64,000 nucleotides of DNA from the NCBI RefSeq assembly GCF_018131185.1, contig NZ_JAFCJE010000006.1, positions 469,595 through 533,594 on the forward strand, given 5' to 3'. The stretch's first letter is position 1. Each line of letters begins with the position of its first letter. The stretch comes from Bradyrhizobium diazoefficiens. GTDB lineage: Bacteria > Pseudomonadota > Alphaproteobacteria > Rhizobiales > Xanthobacteraceae. The position numbers were made by a program, and so were the translations under genes. This document shows positions 8,024 to 15,202 of the stretch, in pieces. The notes under the pieces were generated by a model. It was not told where the DNA came from. It was given only the letters and a program-made list of their open reading frames with translations, and did no database searches.

Positions 8024-9262
8024 ATGGAGAGCGCGCCGTTGACTGACGAAGCTATTCACGATCCTGGTCGGCCCCTGCAAATCGTACTTCAGTTGCGTCG
8101 TCGGCTCTGGGAGACGATCACGATCAGATCGATGCTGGTCGAGCCGCGGCGCGATGTCCGCCTGGATCTGTTTCGCGGGCTGGCGAACTGGCTGATTTTT
8201 CTCGGACACATTCCGGAGTCCGCGCTCGTCTGGTTCACGACGCGCAATTACGGCTTTAGCGACGGCGCCGATCTGTTCGTGCTGATCTCCGGCTATACCG
8301 CGACTCTCGTGTTCGGCACGATGATGATGGAGCGCGGCTTCGTCGTCGGGGCAACCCGGCTGCTGCGGCGGGTCTGGCAGCTCTATGTCGCTCACTTGCT
8401 GTTGTTCTTCGTCTATCTCACCGCCGTGCACTACCTCGCGCACAGGTTCGACGATCCTCATTTGATGGACCAGTTCAACGTCGCGCCGCTGATGAATTTT
8501 CCGGTCGAGACGCTCTCGCAGGGCCTGATCCTCAAATTCAAACCGCTCAATCTCGACGTGCTGCCGCTCTACATCGTGCTGATGGCGGCGTTTCCCGTCG
8601 TGCTCTGGTTCATGCTACGCTGGCGCAATGCGGTGATGATCGGCTCGATCGGGCTCTATCTGGCGGCCCGCCATTACGACTGGAATCTGCCGTCCTATCC
8701 GGCTGGAGTGTGGTACTTCAATCCGTTCGCCTGGCAATTGCTTTTCGTATTCGGAGCCTGGCTGGCCTTGGGAGGGGCGGCAGCGAGCCGCTGGCTGCTG
8801 TCGGCCCGTACGGCGCTCATCCTCAGCGGCGGCTTCCTGCTCTTTGCGCTCGCGATGACGCTGGCCGAACGAATCCCGGAGTTGCGAGACTCCGTTCCCC
8901 ACGGGCTCGCCGCGATCTTCATTCCCAACGACAAAACCAATCTCGGTCCCTCTCGCATCATCCATCTGGCGAGCCTGTTGCTCATCGCCGTCTCGCTCAT
9001 TCCGATCGACTGGCCCGGTCTCAAGTCGCCCTTGCTCCAACCCTTGATCAGATGCGGCCAGCAGTCGTTGTCGGTGTTCTGCGTCGGCCTCTTTCTGTCG
9101 TTCGTCGCGCATTTCGTGCTCGAGTCCGGACCTGAGGGGCTGTGGGCCCAGCTGCTGGTCGGCGCGGCGGGTCTCTGGATCATGACGATCGTGGCGTATT
9201 ACCGAACGTGGTCGAAGGGCATCGACAGGAGTCGCTTGCCGGGCGAGGAGGCGGGCGGATGA
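8024..9262 (+). CDS. OpgC-family integral membrane protein
   Basis: A polytopic membrane protein of the OpgC type, a family that transfers acyl groups such as succinyl onto osmoregulated periplasmic glucans. The family start RRDVRLDLFRGLANWLIFLGHIPES is present, followed by about nine hydrophobic helices (for example LLLFFVYLTAVHYLAH and VLPLYIVLMAAFPVVLWFML). At 412 residues it is full length. An internal ATG at 8132 is an alternative start. No glucan synthase (opgG/opgH or ndvB) lies nearby. The upstream FixK-type box suggests control by oxygen limitation, which is unexpected for this family. The acyl group transferred is unknown. Confidence 0.8.
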   Translation: MESAPLTDEAIHDPGRPLQIVLQLRRRLWETITIRSMLVEPRRDVRLDLFRGLANWLIFLGHIPESALVWFTTRNYGFSDGADLFVLISGYTATLVFGTMMMERGFVVGATRLLRRVWQLYVAHLLLFFVYLTAVHYLAHRFDDPHLMDQFNVAPLMNFPVETLSQGLILKFKPLNLDVLPLYIVLMAAFPVVLWFMLRWRNAVMIGSIGLYLAARHYDWNLPSYPAGVWYFNPFAWQLLFVFGAWLALGGAAASRWLLSARTALILSGGFLLFALAMTLAERIPELRDSVPHGLAAIFIPNDKTNLGPSRIIHLASLLLIAVSLIPIDWPGLKSPLLQPLIRCGQQSLSVFCVGLFLSFVAHFVLESGPEGLWAQLLVGAAGLWIMTIVAYYRTWSKGIDRSRLPGEEAGG

Positions 9263-9433
9263 TCACGTCCGGGCTGATCTTCGCGGAAGAGACCGTCGAG
9301 CTGCGTGACGTTTCCGCGCGTAAGGACCGCAGACGCTTCGCATTTATAGCGCCTGACCCGCCCCGTACCGCATCGCCTGATCGGCGACCTCGGCGATCAG
9401 ATGACCCATCCGAATCTAACCAGGAGAGAAAAC

Positions 9434-10150
9434 ATGAACCGTTCGAGAAGTGCCATCGTGAGCGCAGCCGCCTTCGCCGTCCTCGTCCTCGGGCCGGTCG
9501 GGCTGCCGCCCGCATACGCCGCCGGTCCCGACCAGATCGCGATGATGGATGACGACAAGATGTCGAGGATGCCGGATCCGTCGGATTCGAGCGGCAAGAT
9601 GAACGTGGGCCAACCCGCCGGGCAGTCTCAGAACATGGGCAGCGGCCGGATGAGCGATGACAAGATGAAGATGCCGCCGCAAGGTCAGATGCGGGGCTGC
9701 CAGGGTGCCGGCTGCCAGGAGAACTCCGGCATGATGCAGATGATGCCGATGATGCAAATGATGGAAAAGATGATGCACGGCCAGATGAGTTCGTCCGGCA
9801 ACGGCAACGCGAGGAGTGGACCGGTCGACGTGACCGAACGGCTCGAAGGGCGGATCGCCTTTCTAAAGGCGGAGCTCCAGATCAACGACGGGCAGACCGC
9901 GGGCTGGAACAGTGTCGCAGACGCTTTGCGTTCCAGCCGGCAGCACCTGCTTGAGGCGCGCAAGATGCTCGCAATGGACGACAGGCTGGGTAGCGCCGAC
10001 CGTCTGGAGCACTATGAGCGGCACTTGTCTGAGCGTCTGGAGGCGATCAAATCGACCCGCCTGGCTTTCACGCGGCTCTACGCGTCGCTGGACGAAAACC
10101 AGAAGCAGACCGCGGATACCATCCTGCTGCCGCTGATTGCGTCATTCTAG
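9434..10150 (+). CDS. Met-rich periplasmic protein, Spy/CpxP-like
   Basis: A signal peptide (MNRSRSAIVSAAAFAVLVLG, cleavage near YAAG) precedes a strongly Met-rich region of about residues 35-120 with repeated MM and KM pairs (MMQMMPMMQMMEKMMHGQM) and two nearby cysteines (GCQGAGCQ). A helical C-terminal half (ERLEGRIAFLKAELQINDGQTAGW to DENQKQTADTILLPL) carries the LTxxQ-like helices of Spy/CpxP proteins. Spy-type proteins are periplasmic chaperones or metal/stress sensors; the Met-rich part suggests copper or silver binding. AGGAGAG precedes the start. It is the first gene of the electron-transfer cluster, 22 bases before the fusion oxidoreductase. Confidence 0.82.
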   Translation: MNRSRSAIVSAAAFAVLVLGPVGLPPAYAAGPDQIAMMDDDKMSRMPDPSDSSGKMNVGQPAGQSQNMGSGRMSDDKMKMPPQGQMRGCQGAGCQENSGMMQMMPMMQMMEKMMHGQMSSSGNGNARSGPVDVTERLEGRIAFLKAELQINDGQTAGWNSVADALRSSRQHLLEARKMLAMDDRLGSADRLEHYERHLSERLEAIKSTRLAFTRLYASLDENQKQTADTILLPLIASF

Positions 10151-10172
10151 CGGTTGAAGCGAGCGCAAGGTC

Positions 10173-12173
10173 ATGTTCGGTCCGTCCCTTCGATGTCGCT
10201 CCGGCTTGTTTGCGCTTGGTCTCCTTGCGAGTCAGCTTGCTCCGATTGCCGCGCCTGCATCGGAGGTCGGCCGTGGGGTGACGCATGGGGCTGCACGGTT
10301 CGCTCCGCTCCGGGAGGTGGCGGAGGCAGAGGGAGACCACACGGCGCATCATCCCGCAGCTTCCGGCATCGCGGGCGATGCGGCGCCGAAGCCGGACGGA
10401 TCAGCAGGTCTGAACGACCCTCACGCCGCGGGTGCGCCGCCGAGCGGCGTCAAGCCGGGGATGCCGGGGATGATGGGTGGAATGGACGGCATGATGGGCC
10501 GGCCGCGCAGGGAGTTCTATCCGGCATTGATGGACATGCCGGCGCTGTCCACCGAGCAGAGGAACGGTCTGCAAGTCCAGGCCCGCGTGCGGATCGGCGC
10601 TGAGGCCGATCGCCTGGCGGGTGCCGAAATGGATCTGCGGCACGCCATCGCCGCCGGCGACATCGTTGCCGCCGATCAGGCCGCGCGCCGGCTCCGCGAC
10701 TCCCTGAACGCCGTCCAGAGCGGCGTGGTCGCGCTGCGTTCGCTGCAAGAGGGCAGGCCGCCGCAGCAAATCGCGCAGGCCTGGTTCAAATCGCAAATGA
10801 ACCTGCTGCCTCAGCAAGGCACCACGGATAGCGATGACGGCGCGCCGGGAGTTTCCTGGTTTCACGTCACGACCATGGCGCTGCTGGTGCTGTTCTCGCT
10901 CGCGATGCTCGCCGTCTACGTCGCGCGGATGCGTCGGACGAACGTACTGGTCGACCGGCTGACCCGCGCGGCGGCCGCTCCAAGCGCCGCCACGCCACTC
11001 GTCCCCATGCCAGCCGCCGGTCTGCCGAACGACAAGGCGGAGGCCACACCTTCTCGAGAGACAAGTCACCAACTGCGGCGGGGCGCGAGCAGCCTCTGGA
11101 ACGGCAAGCTGAGGATCTGCGCGATCTATCAGGAGACGCCTGACGTGAAGACCTTCCGTCTGCAAGCGGTGGACGGCGGCGCGATCCCGTTTGCGTTCCT
11201 GCCTGGGCAATTCCTGACCTATGCCATCGAGATTGACCGAAAGACCGTCAGGCGTTCCTACACGATCGCCTCGTCCGCCGCCCAGACTGCTTATGTCGAG
11301 ACCACGATCAAGCGCGAAGAGGGCGGGCTCCTGTCCGACTACATGCATGGGCACCTGAAGGAGGGAGACCTCGTCGAGGTCGCAGGCCCCTCCGGGGCCT
11401 TTACGTTCACGGGCAAGGAGGCCGATAGCGTCGTCCTGATCGGTGGCGGGGTCGGCATCACGCCGCTGATGGCGGCGATCCGCTATCTCTCGGACATAGC
11501 ATGGCCCGGCCAGATCTACCTCGTCTATGGCGCGCAGACGACCGAGCAATTCATCTTCCGGGACGAGCTCGAATATCTCCAGCGCAGGATGAACAATTTG
11601 CATGTCGCGGCCACGATGGTGCGGGCTGCAGGCACCTCGTGGATGGGAAGCGAGGGACAGATCACCGCCGAGTTCCTGGCGCGGGCGGTGCCCGATCTGG
11701 CCAGACGTCGCGTTCATTTGTGTGGTCCCCCCGGAATGATGGATGCGCTCCGGAAAACGCTGATCGGAATCGGCGTGCCCGGCGAGCAGATCAAGACGGA
11801 AGCCTTTGGCCCGGCCCGCGGAGCCGTTCCACCACCGGGCAGAACCGCCACCGAAGCGCAACCGACGGAAGGTCAAGCGGGCAACCGAGGGACCGCGGCG
11901 ATCGGTCCGGCAACGGCGACCATTCGCTTCGCGATATCCGGCAAGGTGGCGGCGCTACCACCGGACAAGAGCGTCCTGGAGGTCGCTGAGAGCGCGGGCG
12001 TCGCGATCGATTATTCCTGCAGGGCCGGGGTCTGCGGTGTCTGCAAGACGCACCTCTTGCAAGGAAACGTCACCATGGAAATTCAGGACGCCCTGACGGC
12101 AGACGACAAGGCGAACGGGCTCATCCTGGCCTGCCAGGCGAGATCGGTCGGGGATCTGGTCGTCGAGGCCTGA
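10173..12173 (+). CDS. fusion protein: periplasmic Spy-like domain, membrane helix, FAD/NAD(P)H reductase and [2Fe-2S] domain
   Basis: A 666-residue chimera. A signal sequence/first helix (about 1-30) is followed by a periplasmic Met/His-rich part (DHTAHH, GMPGMMGGMDGMMG) and a helical Spy-like segment (about 125-200, LSTEQRNGLQVQARVRIGAE). One membrane helix lies at about 229-252. The cytoplasmic half is a ferredoxin-NADP reductase module with the FAD motif RSYT at 361-364, the nucleotide motif GGGVGITP near 424 and CGPPGMM near 517. The C-terminal plant-type ferredoxin has C616, C621, C624 and C654. It should take electrons from NAD(P)H and pass them to the cytochrome b encoded four bases downstream. 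I know of no characterised protein with this order. Confidence 0.85.
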   Translation: MFGPSLRCRSGLFALGLLASQLAPIAAPASEVGRGVTHGAARFAPLREVAEAEGDHTAHHPAASGIAGDAAPKPDGSAGLNDPHAAGAPPSGVKPGMPGMMGGMDGMMGRPRREFYPALMDMPALSTEQRNGLQVQARVRIGAEADRLAGAEMDLRHAIAAGDIVAADQAARRLRDSLNAVQSGVVALRSLQEGRPPQQIAQAWFKSQMNLLPQQGTTDSDDGAPGVSWFHVTTMALLVLFSLAMLAVYVARMRRTNVLVDRLTRAAAAPSAATPLVPMPAAGLPNDKAEATPSRETSHQLRRGASSLWNGKLRICAIYQETPDVKTFRLQAVDGGAIPFAFLPGQFLTYAIEIDRKTVRRSYTIASSAAQTAYVETTIKREEGGLLSDYMHGHLKEGDLVEVAGPSGAFTFTGKEADSVVLIGGGVGITPLMAAIRYLSDIAWPGQIYLVYGAQTTEQFIFRDELEYLQRRMNNLHVAATMVRAAGTSWMGSEGQITAEFLARAVPDLARRRVHLCGPPGMMDALRKTLIGIGVPGEQIKTEAFGPARGAVPPPGRTATEAQPTEGQAGNRGTAAIGPATATIRFAISGKVAALPPDKSVLEVAESAGVAIDYSCRAGVCGVCKTHLLQGNVTMEIQDALTADDKANGLILACQARSVGDLVVEA

Positions 12174-12177
12174 CATA

Positions 12178-12882
12178 ATGAATGTGAGAGAGCGCCTGGT
12201 TGCCGACGTCGTTCTGGCCGCCCTGTTGCTGCTGGTGCCGGCTTTCCTGCTTCACTCCGACAGCCGGTTTGCAGGAAGCCTGGCCGGCTTTGTCCTCGGG
12301 GTGGGCGCGGCGGCGCTGATAGTGCTCCTTCTGCTTTATCCGATGGCGGCCCATAGCGCGGGCCTGAAGGCCCTGGTCACGCGATGCGTGTCGATGCCGA
12401 CGCTCCTTGCGTTTCACGCCTATGCTGGAATCGTCGCGGCGTTCTTCGCGCTGCTGCACACCGGGCACAAATTTCAGAGCCCGCTCGGGATTGCCCTGGT
12501 GACGAGCATGCTGATCGTCGTCATCACCGGGCTTGTCGGGCGCTACTATCTGCCGCAAACCGCGATGGAGCTCCGCCAGCAGCAGTCGCATCTGGCGACG
12601 TTGAGGTTGGCCTATGAGCACACGGTGGCGACCTTGTCGTCGCCCGATCAGGATGAACGTGACGGGGCCGGCAAGCATGCACTGGCCTTGCAGAAGGTGC
12701 CGTTGCTGCAACTCGTCGATGGCATTTCCGATCTCGAATCGGCCATCGCGTCGAGCGAGGCGGTCAAGGCGGTCTTCATGCAGTGGATCGGATTGCATGT
12801 CCTCGCGGCGATCGTCATGTATGCGCTGCTCGCGGTCCACGTGGCCGCCGAGGTCTATTATGGACGGAGGTGGCTCGCGTGA
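12178..12882 (+). CDS. predicted di-heme b-type membrane cytochrome
   Basis: A 234-residue membrane protein with about four helices. Two helices each carry a H-x13-H pair: H80/H94 in the helix ending LLHTGHKF, and H207/H221 in the helix starting LHVLAAIVMY. This spacing is the classic way of holding two b hemes one above the other, as in ferric reductases and cytochrome b. A soluble helical loop (about 125-200) separates the pairs. It would carry electrons from the cytoplasmic Fe-S domain of the upstream fusion protein to the periplasmic heptaheme cytochrome, whose GTG start overlaps its stop codon. No close family name is recognised. Confidence 0.78.
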   Translation: MNVRERLVADVVLAALLLLVPAFLLHSDSRFAGSLAGFVLGVGAAALIVLLLLYPMAAHSAGLKALVTRCVSMPTLLAFHAYAGIVAAFFALLHTGHKFQSPLGIALVTSMLIVVITGLVGRYYLPQTAMELRQQQSHLATLRLAYEHTVATLSSPDQDERDGAGKHALALQKVPLLQLVDGISDLESAIASSEAVKAVFMQWIGLHVLAAIVMYALLAVHVAAEVYYGRRWLA

Positions 12883-13652
12883 CGATCCGGGGCGTGCTCT
12901 ACGTCGTGGTCGCGACACTGGCGGTCGCAGGTGCAGCGGTCGCATCGATCGGCCTGTATCGGGGAAGCCCTGGCCCGGGTTGGACGAAGCTCGTCAGCCC
13001 CGGACCGCTTTCTGCGAAGCATGCGTTTCTGTCCGACCGATGTGAGAGCTGCCATGCCCCGATCAAAGGCGTCGAGGCGGCCGCCTGCATCGCCTGTCAC
13101 GCGCCTTCGGCCGCGGATCTCGCCAAACAATCGACGGCGTTTCACGCTCTGGCAGGTGGTCAATGTTCCGGCTGCCATCGCGAGCACCAGGGCGGCTTGC
13201 GGCCGATCAGGATGAACCACGCGTCGTTGCTGCAAGTTGCGATGCCTGCCTCCGGCATGAAGGTGTTCGACCGGAGCACGGCCGATCAACTCAGGGCCGA
13301 TCTGACGGATTTTCTGGGCCTGCCAAAGTCCGAGCGGACGGAAAGGTCTGCACTCGATTGCGCCGGCTGCCACAGCAACCGGGAGCCGCACAGCGGATTG
13401 TTTGGACGGGAATGTGCAGCCTGCCACGCGCTCGCGTCCTGGAAAGTCGTGGGGTTCCTGCATCCCTCGCCAACCTCGAAGGACTGCGCCCAGTGCCATC
13501 AGGCGCCGCCGAGCCACTACATGGGCCACTTCATCATGATGGATCGCGTCATCGCGGGGCAGGAGCACGCATCGGTCGATCAGTGCTTTCTGTGCCACAT
13601 GACGGATTCGTTCAACAACATCAAAAGCGTCGGCTGGATGAAGCATCATTGA
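12879..13652 (+). CDS. membrane-anchored heptaheme c-type cytochrome
   Basis: The 257-residue product has seven CxxCH heme-binding motifs beginning at residues 55, 70, 96, 161, 179, 203 and 236 (CESCH, CIACH, CSGCH, CAGCH, CAACH, CAQCH, CFLCH). A single N-terminal helix (about 5-25) anchors or exports it. The clustered motifs and scattered extra histidines resemble multiheme cytochromes of the c3/c7 type with bis-His ligation. The GTG start overlaps the stop of the cytochrome b gene (GTGA) and follows CGGAGG, so the two are translationally coupled. It is the predicted periplasmic electron outlet of the cluster. The acceptor is unknown. Confidence 0.9.
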   Translation: MTIRGVLYVVVATLAVAGAAVASIGLYRGSPGPGWTKLVSPGPLSAKHAFLSDRCESCHAPIKGVEAAACIACHAPSAADLAKQSTAFHALAGGQCSGCHREHQGGLRPIRMNHASLLQVAMPASGMKVFDRSTADQLRADLTDFLGLPKSERTERSALDCAGCHSNREPHSGLFGRECAACHALASWKVVGFLHPSPTSKDCAQCHQAPPSHYMGHFIMMDRVIAGQEHASVDQCFLCHMTDSFNNIKSVGWMKHH

Positions 13653-13878
13653 CAGGTGCGACGCAGATGGGTCCCGTAAATTACAGAGTCAGCAAAGAAT
13701 ATTTTGCGAGGTGTTCGCGCCGCATCGCCAGAGCTCGACGGCCTCGCGAGCTCCAGAATTCCGTCGGCCTAACGTGGCGTAAGGCGTGTCCTGAACTGTC
13801 GGGTCGGCATGCGCCGTTTTCTGTTGGCCGTCAGTACAACCAGGGTTATATGTTGCAGGACGGATCTCAGGTGCTGGA

Positions 13879-14277
13879 ATGATTGGCTTGATGAAGCCAA
13901 GGCGAAGGTGGTGGGGATGGCTTGTCGCCACCGCCTATCTGCTTGCGTCGATGACGCCGTCTCTCGCGATCTCGATCTCTCCTGCCACGGCGAACCCGTG
14001 CGAGCATCAGTCCACGCATGGGCACGATCATGCCGACGCCGGATCGGCGCCGCATTCGCATGACGGTGCGATGGCCGGAGATTGTGACGGCGACCACGAC
14101 CAGTCCGGCGATCGGCATGCAGCCTGCTGCGGCTCGGTGCTGTGCTTCACCGCAGTGTCGCCTCAAGCTCCCGCGATCGCGGGGTTCGTGGCGCCGCACG
14201 CGCGCTGCGAAGCGCGGCCGGACGTGATCTGCGACGAAGGCGCATCCCGCCGCCACTACCGGCCCCCCATCGCCTGA
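13879..14277 (+). CDS. His/Asp-rich exported protein, probable metal binder
   Basis: The 132-residue product has a basic N-terminus and hydrophobic signal sequence (WWGWLVATAYLLASM). The mature part is rich in His and Asp (HQSTHGHDHADAG, HSHDGAMAGDCDGDHD) and has a CCGSVLC cluster. Such small proteins often bind Zn, Ni or Cu, but here binding is inferred from composition. It lies 226 bases after the heptaheme cytochrome and 313 bases before the ECF sigma factor, on the same strand. An in-frame ATG at 13891 is an alternative start. Confidence 0.65.
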   Translation: MIGLMKPRRRWWGWLVATAYLLASMTPSLAISISPATANPCEHQSTHGHDHADAGSAPHSHDGAMAGDCDGDHDQSGDRHAACCGSVLCFTAVSPQAPAIAGFVAPHARCEARPDVICDEGASRRHYRPPIA

Positions 14278-14590
14278 AATAGCTCCCGAAGATCGAACTG
14301 TGCCGCTCCTGGTCCGAGCGCGGATCGACACGTCTGTGACGGGTGCAACACCCGGCGGATGATGGCGGTGCGCCAGGCCTCGCGCGCGCGGCGCGTCGAG
14401 TGGAAGAACGTCGACGTGGCGATCATTGGCCTGCGGCAGGCGAGATCGGCCGCGCAGGCACCACCGTAGCGACGATCTCTCGCGAACATCGTTCGGGAGC
14501 TACTGCATCCGCGGATCGCAGCCGCGTGCGATCCGACCAATTTCGCTCCGATGAAGCGATCGGCCGAATGGCATGCAAGGACGATGAGTC
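14278..14590. other. intergenic stretch upstream of the ECF sigma gene
   Basis: No convincing gene is seen in these 313 bases. Short overlapping frames exist on both strands but show no recognisable protein or ribosome binding site. It must hold the promoter of the sigma factor gene, which I could not pinpoint. Confidence 0.4.
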
Positions 14591-15202
14591 ATGAAATCGC
14601 CGAACAAGAGTCCATCGGTGCAGACACCAGCTTTCCTGGAATCGCAGGAAGCGGTCGTGCGTTCCGCCCTTGTCGGCAGCTACGATCGCCTGCGCGGTTA
14701 TCTGCAGCGACGCTTTGGCGGTACGGCAGAAGCGGAGGAGGTGCTCCAGGCGTTCATGTTACGCGCACTGGAGCGGTCCGGCGACGTTCGCGATGCGGAC
14801 TCGGTTCGAGGCTGGCTGAGCAGGGTTCTGGCGACGACCATCGCGGACTTCCACCGCCAGGCATCAAGGAGCAGGACGCGGGAGATGCCGTTCCCGCATG
14901 AACTCAACGATCGTCTTGCCGTCGACCAGGATGCCGCGGCCAATGCCGTGGTCTGCGAGTGTCTTCATATCCATCTGTCTCTGCTCAAGCCGGAGCATGC
15001 CGAGGTCATTAGAAGGGTCGATCTCGCCGGCGAGCCGCGGGAACTGGTTGCCGCCGATCTGGGCGTGACCGTGAACAACCTGACCGTTCGGCTTCATCGC
15101 GCGCGACAAGCGTTGAAGGAGCGCCTCGAGCAGACCTGCGTTGTCTGTCTCGAGGAAAGCTTCTGGGAGTGCCGTTGCGCCGACAACCGAGGTCGGAGCT
15201 AA
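14591..15202 (+). CDS. ECF-type RNA polymerase sigma factor with a Cys-rich tail
   Basis: A sigma-70 family factor of 203 residues with region 2 (YDRLRGYLQRRFGGTAEAEE to VRGWLSRVLATTIADFHR) and region 4 (LVAADLGVTVNNLTVRLHRARQALKERL). The C-terminus ends in CVVCLEESFWECRC, a CxxC-x8-CxC group that could bind zinc or sense redox state. No anti-sigma factor gene is adjacent, so the Cys tail may carry the sensing. It follows the electron-transfer cluster and the His-rich gene on the same strand and is a likely regulator of them; this is inference from position. Its stop codon overlaps that of the convergent GGDEF/EAL gene. Confidence 0.85.
   Translation: MKSPNKSPSVQTPAFLESQEAVVRSALVGSYDRLRGYLQRRFGGTAEAEEVLQAFMLRALERSGDVRDADSVRGWLSRVLATTIADFHRQASRSRTREMPFPHELNDRLAVDQDAAANAVVCECLHIHLSLLKPEHAEVIRRVDLAGEPRELVAADLGVTVNNLTVRLHRARQALKERLEQTCVVCLEESFWECRCADNRGRS

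Noticed and set aside
9259..9433. Short frame beginning ATGATCACGTCCGGGCTG between the OpgC-type and Spy-like genes
   Set aside because: It overlaps the OpgC stop, runs out of frame through the Spy-like gene start, and its Arg/Pro-rich translation looks non-coding.
13793..13818. Possible ECF-type promoter (GAAC ... CGTT) before the His-rich gene
   Set aside because: The spacing is 18 bases to CGTT, longer than the 16-17 usual for such promoters, and no second copy was found before the neighbouring genes.
14256..14540. 94-residue minus-strand frame in the gap before the ECF sigma gene
   Set aside because: It overlaps the end of the His-rich gene, shows no recognisable protein and no clear start signal.
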